The translations under genes and the position numbers were made by a program. A stretch of DNA of 64,000 nt from Acetobacter syzygii (lineage in GTDB: Bacteria > Pseudomonadota > Alphaproteobacteria > Acetobacterales > Acetobacteraceae). Numbering within the stretch: the stretch's first letter is position 1; the number at the start of each line of letters is the position of its first letter. The DNA lies in assembly GCF_000964225.1 (NCBI RefSeq), contig NZ_BAMZ01000007.1, forward strand, positions 1 through 64,000, given 5' to 3'. A model generated the notes under the pieces. The model saw nothing but the letters and a program-made list of their open reading frames with translations. It was not told the DNA's origin and searched no databases. This document shows, one piece after another, positions 54,496-63,976 of this stretch.

Positions 54496-56229
54496 ATGAT
54501 AACGCAAGACCACGCGGCACAAAAGCCAACGACTGCGCAGGCCATAACCGGCACTCCCCATCATGCCGCAGGATTAACCGACTGGCAGGCTATTTGCGTC
54601 ATATTCGGTCTGTGGCGCAGGCAGGCTATGCGGCTGTTTGTGGGGGCTTTGCTGGCTCTGGCTGCTCTGGCCTGCGGGCTTGCGCTCATGCAGGCATCTG
54701 GTTTGCGTCTGGCTGGGTGTGTTCTGGGTGAACTGGTGGTCACAACGGCTCTGCTTCGCTGGGTGGGTGTGGGGCGCGTGACCTTGCGTTATGCGGAGCG
54801 TCTTTTTGCGCATGATGCAATGTTCCGTGCTCTGGCCGATCTGCGGGTATGGTTTTTCCATTCTCTGGCACATGGAGCTGCTGCGGGGCTTGGTTTCCGC
54901 CGGGCAGGGGATATGTTGTCCCGCCTTGTGTCCGATATTGGTACGCTGGACGGATTGTACCTGCGTATTGTGGTTCCTCTGGTCTGTGCGGGGCTGACCT
55001 TTCCGGCACTTCTGGTTATTATTGGGCGGCAGAGTCTTGCGCTTGGCCTTTGCGTTGGCTTGCTGTTCGCCTGTGCTGCTTTTCTGGTGCCATGGTTGAT
55101 TGCACGGTCTGGCCAAAAAGCCGCTGATCAAGCGGCTCATCTGCTCGCCCATTTGCGTATTTCCGTGTTGGATCTGGTTGGTGGCCTGCGCGAAATCCGC
55201 GCTTTTGGTGCGGAAGGGCGGATGCTTGCCCGGGTTCAGGCGGCGGATGCCGCTTTGTTACAGGGGCAGATGGCACTTGCCCGGCGCGCCGCTTTTGCCA
55301 ATGCGCTGGCTTTTTTGTTCGGGCAGATGGCTATTTTTCTGGTGTTGCTGGCCGTTGGCGGTGTCATGCTCCCCAAACTTCATGCGTTGGAGGGGGTGAG
55401 CATTCTGTTCCTGAGCGTTGCTGCGTTTGAAAGTGCGGTGACACTGACGCGGGCAGGGTTACAGGCCGGGATTATGGGGGCTTCTGCTAGCCGTGTGGTG
55501 GAAATGGCAGTGCAGCCTGCTGCCGCTCATGCGCAGACTGCGCAGAAAGATGCCCCAGAGGATACCCACATCCGGCTGGACAATGTGCACTTCCGGTGGG
55601 CGGAAGACAGAGCTTGGGTTTTAAAGGGGTTAACACTGGATATTCCCGCCGGGAGTCGTGTGGCCATTCTTGGGCCTTCCGGTGTTGGTAAATCTAGCCT
55701 TGCGGCGCTGTTGCTACGGGCAGCGACACCACAGACCGGTCAGATTCTTTTGGGGGGGGAAGATATAACAACCCTTCGGGCAGACTCTGTGCGTACTAAA
55801 ATGGCATGGCTTTCTCAGGCTACGCATTTGTTTGACGATACTATTCGCGCCAACCTGCTGTTGGGACGCCCGGATGCCACGGAAGATGAACTGTGGAAAG
55901 CTCTGGACGAAGCTGCCGTATCGGAGGTGGTGCGGAACTTGCCTGAAGGGTTGGATACGTGGCTGGGCGAAGGGGGGATTCGTCTTTCTGGTGGTCAGGG
56001 GCGACGTATTGCGTTGGCCCGTACATTGCTGGCACCCGCACCAATTCTTATTCTGGACGAACCTGCGACCGGGTTGGATGCCCAGACTGAGCAGGAATTT
56101 CTCCGGACATTGAATGCTGTAACCGAGGGGCGCACGGTTATTCTTATCGCCCACCGCCTGACTGGCGTGGAAAAGCTGGACCGGATATGGCGTCTGTCGG
56201 ATGGCTTGGCCAAAGCTGCGGCGGCATAG
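54496..56229 (+). CDS. cydC: CydC, ABC exporter subunit for cytochrome bd assembly
   Basis: A 577-residue partner of CydD with six helices and an ATPase domain (Walker A GPSGVGKSSL; signature LSGGQGRRIALARTLL; Walker B LILDEPATGLDAQ). The ATG follows the cydD stop by one base and has AGGGGG upstream. A G8 tract at 55752-55759 lies near the ATPase domain and stays in frame. The pair exports thiols across the inner membrane, which matter for haem and disulfide chemistry in the periplasm; a link to cytochrome bd rests on homology. Confidence 0.88.
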   Translation: MITQDHAAQKPTTAQAITGTPHHAAGLTDWQAICVIFGLWRRQAMRLFVGALLALAALACGLALMQASGLRLAGCVLGELVVTTALLRWVGVGRVTLRYAERLFAHDAMFRALADLRVWFFHSLAHGAAAGLGFRRAGDMLSRLVSDIGTLDGLYLRIVVPLVCAGLTFPALLVIIGRQSLALGLCVGLLFACAAFLVPWLIARSGQKAADQAAHLLAHLRISVLDLVGGLREIRAFGAEGRMLARVQAADAALLQGQMALARRAAFANALAFLFGQMAIFLVLLAVGGVMLPKLHALEGVSILFLSVAAFESAVTLTRAGLQAGIMGASASRVVEMAVQPAAAHAQTAQKDAPEDTHIRLDNVHFRWAEDRAWVLKGLTLDIPAGSRVAILGPSGVGKSSLAALLLRAATPQTGQILLGGEDITTLRADSVRTKMAWLSQATHLFDDTIRANLLLGRPDATEDELWKALDEAAVSEVVRNLPEGLDTWLGEGGIRLSGGQGRRIALARTLLAPAPILILDEPATGLDAQTEQEFLRTLNAVTEGRTVILIAHRLTGVEKLDRIWRLSDGLAKAAAA

Positions 56230-56314
56230 ACCTGCATCAATCTTTATTGACGCAGGCACGGGGGCGATGCACCAAATAAACTGTTTTTGTTTTTATAATT
56301 CAGGAATGATCATT

Positions 56315-56692
56315 ATGCGCCGCCTTTTTTCTGTTGCCTGCCTGAGCCTTCTGGCCGCCTGTGCAACGCAGACACCCCGTAAATATGTTGTATTTTTTTC
56401 CAATCAGTCGGCTGAGCTTGATCAGGCAGGGCTTGATGTGGTTGCTCAGGTTGCGCAGGAAGCGGGCAAGCATCCTTCGCGCATTGTGCGGGTGGAAGGC
56501 TACGCAGGGGCCAGCAAGGACCTTTCTGCCGATGCACTGGTGGCAATCCAGCGGGCCAAAGCCGTTACCCAGAAACTGCATGATGATGGGGTTCCCAGCG
56601 AACGTATTGTGCAGACGCCGCGCGCGCCTTCCAATCTGGAAGGAATGGTTGTTGGGTCCCGCCGTGTAGAGATCGAACTGACAAGCCCCTGA
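56315..56692 (+). CDS. OmpA-like lipoprotein
   Basis: A 125-residue protein with a lipoprotein signal (RLFSVACLSLLAAC; lipobox LAAC, lipidated Cys at about 15) and an OmpA-like C-terminal domain (YVVFFSNQSAELDQAGLDVV, then IVRVEGYAG and RAKAVTQKLHDDGVPSERI) that binds peptidoglycan. It probably ties the outer membrane to the cell wall. The ATG at 56315 has AGGA nine bases upstream; earlier in-frame starts do not give a signal peptide. The stop is six bases before recQ, so the two may be co-transcribed, though they are not known to be related in function. Confidence 0.78.
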   Translation: MRRLFSVACLSLLAACATQTPRKYVVFFSNQSAELDQAGLDVVAQVAQEAGKHPSRIVRVEGYAGASKDLSADALVAIQRAKAVTQKLHDDGVPSERIVQTPRAPSNLEGMVVGSRRVEIELTSP

Positions 56693-56697
56693 TTGCC

Positions 56698-58608
56698 ATG
56701 GATGAAAGGGAGGCTGCATTAGCCGGAAGTGAGCCGTATGAGCCGCCTTCGGCCCCATGGGAGAATGGGTCACCGCCACGGGATCGGTTTTGTAACCGGT
56801 CCGTGCAGGAGGTTCTGCAGGCTGTTTTTGGTTTTCCGGGGTTTAGGAGCCTGCAGGCGCAAGCAGTAGACTGTGCCATGCAGGGGCAGGATGCTCTTGT
56901 GCTTATGCCTACGGGTGGAGGCAAGAGCGTCTGCTACCAGATTCCAGCATTATGCCGACCGGGCATGGGTCTGGTTATCTCCCCCCTGATCGCGCTCATG
57001 GATGATCAGGTTGCAGGGCTCAGACAATTAGGCATTAATGCCGCTGCCTTGCATTCCGAACTGGATGAGAATGAGTCCGCGCAGATCAGGTCCGATCTGG
57101 CGAATGGTCGGGTGGACTTGTTGTATATTTCTCCCGAACGGCTTTTATCGTCCGGCACGCTGGACCGACTGACCCGCATTCCGCTTTCTATTATTGCTAT
57201 TGATGAAGCACATTGTATTTCGGCCTGGGGGCATGAGTTCCGGCCGGAATACCGGGCCTTGACCGCACTGCCACGCCATTTTCCCAATGTGCCTCGTCTG
57301 GCCTTGACCGCAACAGCGGACGAACGCACGCGGGATGATATTCTTACTGCTCTGGACATGCCCCATGCGCATGTTCTGGTTTCCAGCTTTCATCGTCCCA
57401 ATCTGAACATTGCCGTTCAACCCAAAGGTTCCGAGCTGAAGCAACTGCTGGTGGCGCTGGAGCGGTACAGGGAAGACGCGGCTATTGTTTATTGCGGCAG
57501 CCGTGCGAGAACCGAACGTATTGCGGCGTCCCTGCGGGAGCGTGGGTGGCCTGCCCTTGCGTACCATGCCGGATTATCTCCGGTGGAAAAGCGGGCTGCG
57601 TTACTGCGCTTTCGGTCCGGGGAGCCGCTGGTTATTGTCGCGACTGTTGCTTTTGGTATGGGGATAGACCGGCCAGATGTGCGGGCTGTTATCCATCTGG
57701 ATATGCCATCCTCACCCGAGGCATATTACCAGCAGATTGGCAGGGCCGGACGGGATGGGCTGCCATCGGATACTGTTTTGTTATACGGGGGGGAAGATAT
57801 TGCCCGTGCGCGGTACTGGCTCGACCAGTCATCCGCCCCGGATAATGAAAAACGCATTATGCGCAACCGTTTGGAAGCCATGATCGCGTTTACGGAAACC
57901 ACAGGTTGCCGCACGCAGGCTTTGCTGCATTGTTTTGGCGAGGAACTGGCGCAACCTTGCGGGCATTGCGACAACTGCCGCCATCCGGTGCTGACGTTTG
58001 ATGGCACGGAAGCTGCCCGTAAACTACTTTCTGCCGTATATCGTACGGGCGAAAGCTTTGGTGCTTTGCATGTTATTGCTGTTCTGCGAGCAAAAAAGAC
58101 GGATGGCGTAAGCCGCAATGGGCACGACAAACTCTCGGTCTGGGGAATTGGGCAGGATAGGAGCGAACAGTTCTGGCGTGGCGTTGTACGCCAGCTTATT
58201 GCGCGTGGTGCCTTGCGCATAGAAGGGCAGTATGGCGGCTTACGGCTTAACCCGGATATTGCGAGGCCTATTCTCCGCGGGGAGGAAAATGTCGCATTAC
58301 GGGCAGACCCGGTTGTAGAGCATGGGGGCAATGCGGGCTTTACACGGGGCGAGCGGCAGTCTGTAGCGCTGGACCTGCCCGAGGAGTGCCAGCCCCTGTT
58401 TGAAGCTCTGCGCAAATGGCGGCGGGAGGAAGCAAAAGAGCAGGAAATACCCCCATATGTGATTTTCCATGATTCTGTTCTGAAAGATATTGCTCTGGAA
58501 AAGCCGGATGATCTGGATACGCTGGGGGATATTAAAGGGGTCGGCCGTTCCAAGCTGGAGCGCTATGGCGAGGCGGTACTGGCTGTGATTGAGGCAGCCC
58601 CCACATGA
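56698..58608 (+). CDS. recQ: ATP-dependent DNA helicase RecQ
   Basis: A 636-residue RecQ helicase. Walker A is in LMPTGGGKSVCYQ (about 70-80), the DEAH box is at 169-172 (IDEAHCISAWGHE), followed by motif VI (QQIGRAGRDG), the zinc-binding RQC part (CFGEELAQPCGHCDNC, about 410-425) and a C-terminal HRDC domain (about 560-630). It unwinds DNA 3' to 5' in recombinational repair and replication-fork processing. The N-terminus before the helicase has about 30 extra residues, so a later start is possible; the ATG at 56698 lacks a ribosome site. Its stop overlaps the glpR start (ATGA). Confidence 0.93.
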   Translation: MDEREAALAGSEPYEPPSAPWENGSPPRDRFCNRSVQEVLQAVFGFPGFRSLQAQAVDCAMQGQDALVLMPTGGGKSVCYQIPALCRPGMGLVISPLIALMDDQVAGLRQLGINAAALHSELDENESAQIRSDLANGRVDLLYISPERLLSSGTLDRLTRIPLSIIAIDEAHCISAWGHEFRPEYRALTALPRHFPNVPRLALTATADERTRDDILTALDMPHAHVLVSSFHRPNLNIAVQPKGSELKQLLVALERYREDAAIVYCGSRARTERIAASLRERGWPALAYHAGLSPVEKRAALLRFRSGEPLVIVATVAFGMGIDRPDVRAVIHLDMPSSPEAYYQQIGRAGRDGLPSDTVLLYGGEDIARARYWLDQSSAPDNEKRIMRNRLEAMIAFTETTGCRTQALLHCFGEELAQPCGHCDNCRHPVLTFDGTEAARKLLSAVYRTGESFGALHVIAVLRAKKTDGVSRNGHDKLSVWGIGQDRSEQFWRGVVRQLIARGALRIEGQYGGLRLNPDIARPILRGEENVALRADPVVEHGGNAGFTRGERQSVALDLPEECQPLFEALRKWRREEAKEQEIPPYVIFHDSVLKDIALEKPDDLDTLGDIKGVGRSKLERYGEAVLAVIEAAPT

Positions 58609-59375
58609 GCAATGCTCTGGAAAAACGGCGCAGGCATATCCTTCGTCTGGTTAACCAGCATGGTTATGTTGCCAGCGAGGAACTGGCGCGCGAGTTGGGT
58701 GTTACAGTTCAGACCGTGCGGCGCGATGTTAACATAATGGCAGGGCAGGGGCTTCTTGCGCGCCACCACGGGGGTGCCAGTACACTCTCGCCCGCTGAAA
58801 ATATCGCCTATTCGGATCGGCAGATCCTGCATTTGCAGGAAAAAGAAGCAATAGGGCGGGAAGCCGCAAAGGCTATTCCCAATGGAGCGTCCCTGTTCAT
58901 AAATATTGGCACAACGACAGAGGCATTTGCACGGTCTTTACGTGCCCACAGAACGTTGCGGGTTATTACCAACAACATTCATGTGGCAACATTGTTGGCC
59001 CCAGCACCCGAGTGCAGTCTGATTATTACGGGTGGCAGTGTACGGTTGCGCGATGGCGGTATTGTTGGCCCTGCTGCTGCGGCCATGATTGAACAGTACC
59101 GTGCGGATTTTGGGGTTATTGGCATTTCGGGCATTGATGCGGATGGCACACTGCTGGATTTTGACGCTGATGAGATTAATGCCGCACAGGCCATTATGCG
59201 CAATGCCCGAACGGTTTTTCTGCTCGCGGATCATACCAAGTTTTTGCGTCGTCCCATGGCGCGGGTGGGGCATATTTCTCAGGTTACGGCATTTTTTACG
59301 GATCAGATGCCGCCGCCGGGAATTCGCGCCATTTTGCGCGAACATGGCGTGCAGTTGCATGTGACCGGTGAGTGA
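58605..59375 (+). CDS. glpR: DeoR-family glycerol regulon repressor GlpR
   Basis: A 256-residue DeoR-type repressor. The N-terminal helix-turn-helix is seen as VASEELARELGVTVQTVRRD, and the C-terminal sugar-phosphate-binding part has the motifs INIGTTTEAFAR, ITNNIHVATLL and GIDADGTLLDFD. GlpR represses the glycerol genes until glycerol-3-phosphate is bound. The ATG overlaps the recQ stop by four bases, so its expression depends on the recQ transcript unless a promoter lies inside recQ. It lies 119 bases before glpD, with a GlpR-type operator between. Confidence 0.9.
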   Translation: MSNALEKRRRHILRLVNQHGYVASEELARELGVTVQTVRRDVNIMAGQGLLARHHGGASTLSPAENIAYSDRQILHLQEKEAIGREAAKAIPNGASLFINIGTTTEAFARSLRAHRTLRVITNNIHVATLLAPAPECSLIITGGSVRLRDGGIVGPAAAAMIEQYRADFGVIGISGIDADGTLLDFDADEINAAQAIMRNARTVFLLADHTKFLRRPMARVGHISQVTAFFTDQMPPPGIRAILREHGVQLHVTGE

Positions 59376-59455
59376 TTTTTTTTCGTAAAAGAAACGTATG
59401 GCGCCAAAAAAATCTCTCCCAAAGGGGACGGTCAGCATTGTTCTTGCGTTCTGTT

Positions 59456-59467
59456 TTCGAATTCGAA
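59456..59467. promoter_or_regulatory. Probable GlpR operator upstream of glpD
   Basis: TTCGAATTCGAA is a perfect 12-base palindrome with the TTCG/CGAA half sites typical of GlpR and other DeoR operators. It lies 27 bases before the glpD start, where a repressor would block transcription. Confidence 0.6.
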
Positions 59468-59493
59468 TAAAATAGGTCAAAGCCTTCGTATAG

Positions 59494-61029
59494 ATGGAAC
59501 CGATCAAAGCCATGTCAGCACCAGCATCATCCGAGCGTATTCATGACCTTCTCATTGTAGGGGGGGGCGTTAACGGCACCGGCATTGCGCGTGACGCGAC
59601 TGGGCGTGGCGCGTCCGTCCTGCTGGTAGAGCAGGATGATCTGGCGAGCTACACATCCTCTTCGAGCACAAAGCTGATCCATGGCGGGCTGCGTTATCTG
59701 GAATATTATGAGTTCCGTCTGGTGCGTGAAGCGCTGATGGAGCGTGAACGACTGCTGACCATGGCCCCCCACATTATGTGGCCACTGCGTTTTGTACTGC
59801 CTCATTCCAAGCTGGTACGTCCGGCGTGGATGCTCAAGGCTGGGTTGTTCCTGTATGACCATCTGGCGTCCAACATGACGCTGCCTAAATCCATTGGTGT
59901 GGATTTCCGCAAGCATTCTTCCGGCCGTGCGCTTAAGCCCGAATACACCAAAGGCTTTATCTATTCCGATGGATGGGTGCAGGATAGCCGTCTGGTTGTG
60001 TTGAATGCCATGGATGCCGCCGAGCGTGGTGCCGATGTACGTGTGCACACGCGCCTGACTGGCGCAAAACGTGTGAATGGTCTGTGGGAAGCCACGCTGG
60101 AAAACCGCACAACCGGTCAGACCGAAACGGTGCGGGCCAAAGCAATGGTGAACGCCGCTGGGCCATGGGTTGCCCGCCTGCTGGCCGATACGCTTAAAAT
60201 TCCCAACTCCAAATCCGTACGTCTGGTTAAGGGCAGCCATATTATTGTGCCGCGTGTGTATGAAGGACCGCAGGCATACATCTTCCAGAACCCGGATAAA
60301 CGTATTGTTTTTGCTATTCCCTACGAACAGAAGTTTACTCTGATCGGCACCACGGACATTCCGTGGAAGGAAGAACCCGGCAAGGTTGGCATTGCTGCGG
60401 ATGAAGTGACCTATCTGTGCGAGAGCGTTAACCGCTACCTTAACGTGCAGGTCAAGGAAAGCGATGTGGTCTGGAGCTACGCCGGGCTGCGGCCTCTGTA
60501 TGATGATGCTTCGGCAAATGCTTCTGCCGTAACGCGGGATTACGTATTGGATCTGGACACGCAGGATGGAGCGCCCCTGCTTTCCATTTTTGGTGGCAAG
60601 ATTACAACTTACCGCAAGCTTGCTGAACATGCGTTGGAAAAGCTGGCACCTGTTCTGCCCGCAGTTGGCGGCCAGAGCTGGACGGCAACCGAGGTACTCC
60701 CCGGTGGAGATATTGGTGAAGGCGGGTTTGATGGTGCATTGGCCCGTCTGCGCCGGGTTGCCCCGTGGCTGCCTGAAGGGCTGGCATGGCGTCTGATGCG
60801 CAATTATGGCAGCCGCACGTACGAAATTATTGGTCAGGCCAGTTCCATGGCGGATATGGGAGAACTGCTCGGTGGTGATCTGACCGCGCGGGAGGTTGAC
60901 TATCTGATCAATCGGGAATGGGCCCGTACGGCGGAAGATGTGCTCTGGCGCCGCAGCAAGCTGGGGCTCCACCTTGATGATGCGGAGAAAGCCCGTGTTG
61001 CAACCTATGTTCAGAAGAAAGCCGTTTAA
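59494..61029 (+). CDS. glpD: Aerobic glycerol-3-phosphate dehydrogenase GlpD
   Basis: A 511-residue FAD-dependent membrane-associated enzyme that oxidises glycerol-3-phosphate to dihydroxyacetone phosphate and passes electrons to ubiquinone. The FAD-binding motif is in LLIVGGGVNGTGIARDA, and the family motifs SSSTKLIHGGLRYLEYYEF, VNAAGPWV and IFGGKITTYRKLAE are present. The start is ATG 59494 or 59512; the second is closer to the conserved part. It carries a G8 tract at 59560-59567 inside the FAD-binding glycines, so a slip there would destroy the enzyme. It follows glpR and a GlpR operator and is followed by glpF and glpK. Confidence 0.93.
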   Translation: MEPIKAMSAPASSERIHDLLIVGGGVNGTGIARDATGRGASVLLVEQDDLASYTSSSSTKLIHGGLRYLEYYEFRLVREALMERERLLTMAPHIMWPLRFVLPHSKLVRPAWMLKAGLFLYDHLASNMTLPKSIGVDFRKHSSGRALKPEYTKGFIYSDGWVQDSRLVVLNAMDAAERGADVRVHTRLTGAKRVNGLWEATLENRTTGQTETVRAKAMVNAAGPWVARLLADTLKIPNSKSVRLVKGSHIIVPRVYEGPQAYIFQNPDKRIVFAIPYEQKFTLIGTTDIPWKEEPGKVGIAADEVTYLCESVNRYLNVQVKESDVVWSYAGLRPLYDDASANASAVTRDYVLDLDTQDGAPLLSIFGGKITTYRKLAEHALEKLAPVLPAVGGQSWTATEVLPGGDIGEGGFDGALARLRRVAPWLPEGLAWRLMRNYGSRTYEIIGQASSMADMGELLGGDLTAREVDYLINREWARTAEDVLWRRSKLGLHLDDAEKARVATYVQKKAV

Positions 61030-61078
61030 TCTGTAAAATACTGCTTTCCGAACAAAAAAAACAAAAAGAGGAAAGATT

Positions 61079-61897
61079 ATGGATAAGGTGAAAAATACGC
61101 TGCTGGGCGAGCTGATAGCTGAGTGTCTGGCTGTACTGATTATCATTCTGGTGGGTGATTCAGTTGCCGCCATGTACTCGCTCTACGACCCCAGCCCTTA
61201 CCAGTTATCCTACTGGGGGGTCGCCATTACGTGGGGCCTGGGGGTTACCCTTGCAATTTATGTAACGGGTGCCGTTTCGGGCACACATGCCAATCCGGCT
61301 GTTACACTGGCATTGGCATGTTACCGGGGGTTTTCGTGGCGCAAGGTTCTGCCTTACTGGGCTGCACAGGTTGTGGGCGGCTTTTTGGGGGCATGTCTGG
61401 TTTATGCCCTTTATGGTTCGGTCATTGTTCATTACGCGCAGGCGCATCATCTCGATTTTGCAAATGATGGCGCAGCGGCAGGGGTGTTTTTTACCCACCC
61501 CGGTGAGTTTGTAACGCCGTTCCATGCACTGCTGAATGAGACAATTCTGACGGCTTTTCTAATCCTTGGTATTTTTGCAATTACCTGCCAGTACAATACG
61601 GCTGCACCGCAGGCTAATTCCGGTGCGTTGATTATTGGGCTGCTGGTTGCCATTATTGGTGCGTCTTCAGGGTATCTGGAAGGTTGGGCCATTAATCCCG
61701 CGCGTGACTTTGGGCCGCGCCTGTTCTGCTTTGTTGCAGGGTGGGGGCAGACGGCTCTTCCTTCTCCCCAGAATTATTGGTGGGTACCGGTTGTTGGTCC
61801 GCTTGCAGGCGGCGTTATTGGTGCCACAATTTATCAGACGCTGCTGCGTCCGTTCATGCCCGCTCTGGGCCGTCAATCCACTCCTGCGGCAGACTGA
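61079..61897 (+). CDS. glpF: Glycerol facilitator GlpF
   Basis: A 272-residue aquaglyceroporin with six membrane helices and the two NPA motifs in THANPAVTLALA and AINPARDFGPRLF, the second followed by the glycerol-selective D at the aquaglyceroporin position. It lets glycerol cross the inner membrane by facilitated diffusion. The ATG at 61079 has GAGGAAAG upstream. It lies between glpD and glpK and supplies the kinase. Confidence 0.93.
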   Translation: MDKVKNTLLGELIAECLAVLIIILVGDSVAAMYSLYDPSPYQLSYWGVAITWGLGVTLAIYVTGAVSGTHANPAVTLALACYRGFSWRKVLPYWAAQVVGGFLGACLVYALYGSVIVHYAQAHHLDFANDGAAAGVFFTHPGEFVTPFHALLNETILTAFLILGIFAITCQYNTAAPQANSGALIIGLLVAIIGASSGYLEGWAINPARDFGPRLFCFVAGWGQTALPSPQNYWWVPVVGPLAGGVIGATIYQTLLRPFMPALGRQSTPAAD

Positions 61898-61925
61898 CTG
61901 CTCAGAATAGAAGGGATACTCCCAC

Positions 61926-63425
61926 ATGACCAAAAAAGACTGCGTTCTGGCGATTGATCAGGGAACAACGTCAACACGGAGCATTGTGTTTGACCGTGAC
62001 GCCAATGAACTGGCCGCAGCCCGTCAAGAATTTCCACAGCATTATCCAAATGCCGGTTGGGTTGAACATTGCCCGGAAGACATCTGGAATGATGTGCTGA
62101 GCACAAGCAAGGCAGCACTGGAACAGAGTGGTGCGTTGGATCGTATTGCAGGCATTGGCATTACAAACCAGCGCGAGACGATTGTTGTGTGGGAGCGTAG
62201 CACGGGCAAGCCCATCCACCGTGCTATTGTGTGGCAGGATCGCCGTACTGCAAGTGTTTGCCAGAAATTGCGTGATGAAGGGGCGGAAACGCTGGTGCGT
62301 GAGCGCACAGGTCTGCTGCTGGACCCTTATTTTTCGGCTACAAAGCTGGCCTGGCTTTTGGATAACGTGGCCGATGCCCGCACCCGTGCAGAAAAAGGCG
62401 AGCTGGCCTTTGGCACCATTGATTCCTTTATTTTATGGCGTCTGACTGGTGGCAAGGTTCACGCGACCGATGCGACCAATGCCTCTCGTACCATGCTGTT
62501 TGATATTCACCGCCAACAGTGGGACGAGGATCTGCTGACCCTGTTCCGCATTCCGGCGGCCTTGCTGCCAGAGGTCAAGGATAGCAGTACCCTGTATGGA
62601 CATACTGACCCGGCTTTGCTGGGTCGTGCTATTCCGATCGCCGGTATTGCGGGTGACCAGCAGGCCGCTGTGGTGGGGCAGGCCTGCTTTACCCCCGGCA
62701 TGGCCAAAGCGACTTACGGCACGGGTTGCTTTTTGCTGCTGAACACGGGTGACAAGCCAGTCGAATCCCGCAACCGGATGTTGACCACCGTTGCCTACCG
62801 GTTGAATGGCAAGCCGACCTATGCTCTGGAAGGGTCCATTTTTGTGGCCGGTGCGGCTATTAAATGGCTGCGGGATGGGTTGCATCTGATTACCCATGCG
62901 TCCCAGACGGACGATATGGCAACCCGTGTGCCCCATAGCCATGGTGTGTATATGGTGCCGGGCTTTGTTGGTCTGGGCGCTCCACACTGGGACCCTGATG
63001 CACGTGGTCTGATCTGCGGTCTGACACTGGATGCAACGGCAGCCCACATTGCCCGCGCAGCCCTTGAATCCGTTGCCTACCAGACGTTGGATCTGGTCAG
63101 CGCAATGGTGCAGGACGGTGGTGGAACAACCGAGAGCATTCGTGTGGATGGGGGCATGTCCGCCAATGACTGGTACTGCCAGTTCCTTGCCGATATGTTG
63201 CAAGCCAAGGTCGAGCGCCCACGTAATGTTGAAACAACAGCCCTTGGGGCTGGTTTTCTTGCGGGTATGGCAACAGGTGTGTGGGAGAACGAGGCAACTG
63301 TTGCCGCCGAATGGGCCCGTGGTTCCCTGTTTGAACCCAAAATGGATAGTACCCAGCGGCGTACCATGATTGCAGGGTGGCATCAGGCTGTTAAGCGTAC
63401 GCTTAGCACATACACCGGCGGCTAG
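61926..63425 (+). CDS. glpK: Glycerol kinase GlpK
   Basis: A 499-residue FGGY-family kinase that phosphorylates glycerol with ATP to glycerol-3-phosphate. The N-terminus [18 protein letters not shown], the substrate-binding [11 protein letters not shown], the ATPase stretch [15 protein letters not shown] and the [10 protein letters not shown] motif are all present, and the length matches the family. The ATG at 61926 has AAGGGA upstream. It ends the glp operon; a hairpin lies after it. Confidence 0.94.
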   Translation: MTKKDCVLAIDQGTTSTRSIVFDRDANELAAARQEFPQHYPNAGWVEHCPEDIWNDVLSTSKAALEQSGALDRIAGIGITNQRETIVVWERSTGKPIHRAIVWQDRRTASVCQKLRDEGAETLVRERTGLLLDPYFSATKLAWLLDNVADARTRAEKGELAFGTIDSFILWRLTGGKVHATDATNASRTMLFDIHRQQWDEDLLTLFRIPAALLPEVKDSSTLYGHTDPALLGRAIPIAGIAGDQQAAVVGQACFTPGMAKATYGTGCFLLLNTGDKPVESRNRMLTTVAYRLNGKPTYALEGSIFVAGAAIKWLRDGLHLITHASQTDDMATRVPHSHGVYMVPGFVGLGAPHWDPDARGLICGLTLDATAAHIARAALESVAYQTLDLVSAMVQDGGGTTESIRVDGGMSANDWYCQFLADMLQAKVERPRNVETTALGAGFLAGMATGVWENEATVAAEWARGSLFEPKMDSTQRRTMIAGWHQAVKRTLSTYTGG

Positions 63426-63436
63426 GCCTGTATTAC

Positions 63437-63469
63437 GCCAGAAGAGCTACGTAGGCTGGCTCTTCTGGC
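63437..63469. terminator. Bidirectional hairpin after glpK
   Basis: GCCAGAAGAGC (63437-63447) and GCTCTTCTGGC (63459-63469) pair perfectly over 11 bases around an 11-base loop. It lies between the converging glpK and PCuAC genes and may end both. Confidence 0.6.
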
Positions 63470-63481
63470 TAAGTTCTTCCT

Positions 63482-63976
63482 TTAATGGGAAGCCGGTATG
63501 ATGGTGGCTGAAATGCTTTTGCTTGAACCACCCAGAAACTGGAACGAGACCTGTACATTGGGTTGGCTTAGTACCTGAGCAACAGGTTCCATGCACAGCA
63601 TATGGTAGCCTGCACTTGAGAACACGAGTGTGGTGGCTTCCGGCAGGGCCAGGTGCTGGAACAGATGGCGCATTCCCACAGTGTTTTCCTGATCCGTATG
63701 GTAACCAACCAGTTGCTTGCAGGCTGGCGAGGTGACACTGGTTAACAGATGGGTCGAGTGGCTGTTATTGGTCAGTGTAAAATAAAGTTCGGGTAGGCCC
63801 TGTGTCTGTGCAGCAGGCATGTGGAATGCTCCATCGGATATAGTAATATCCTTCTGGGCATCAACCTGTCCGGGAATGGCCTGTTCGGCGTGGTTATCCT
63901 CTGCATGGGCAGGGAGCAGCGTAGTAAGGCTGAGCAGGGCAAGGCTGGTCAGTATTGCTTTGCAACAAGATTTCAT
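63482..63976 (-). CDS. PCuAC-type periplasmic copper chaperone
   Basis: A 164-residue secreted protein: signal peptide (AILTSLALLSLTTLLPAHA) and a PCuAC/DUF461 domain with the copper-binding Met and His set seen in MRHLFQHLALP and AGYHMLCMEP. PCuAC proteins deliver copper in the periplasm, often to cytochrome oxidase. It starts at 63976, 24 bases from the window end, so its promoter and any operon partner upstream lie outside. It faces glpK and shares a hairpin with it. Confidence 0.82.
   Translation of the reverse strand: MKSCCKAILTSLALLSLTTLLPAHAEDNHAEQAIPGQVDAQKDITISDGAFHMPAAQTQGLPELYFTLTNNSHSTHLLTSVTSPACKQLVGYHTDQENTVGMRHLFQHLALPEATTLVFSSAGYHMLCMEPVAQVLSQPNVQVSFQFLGGSSKSISATIIPASH

Noticed and set aside
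59527-61173. A 548-codon open frame on the minus strand opposite glpD
   Set aside because: It covers the whole of glpD in another frame, shows no family resemblance, is rich in Gln, His, Arg and Asn in a way typical of antisense shadows, and has no ribosome site.
62433-63383. A 316-codon open frame opposite glpK
   Set aside because: It lies entirely inside glpK on the other strand and looks like a high-GC shadow frame.
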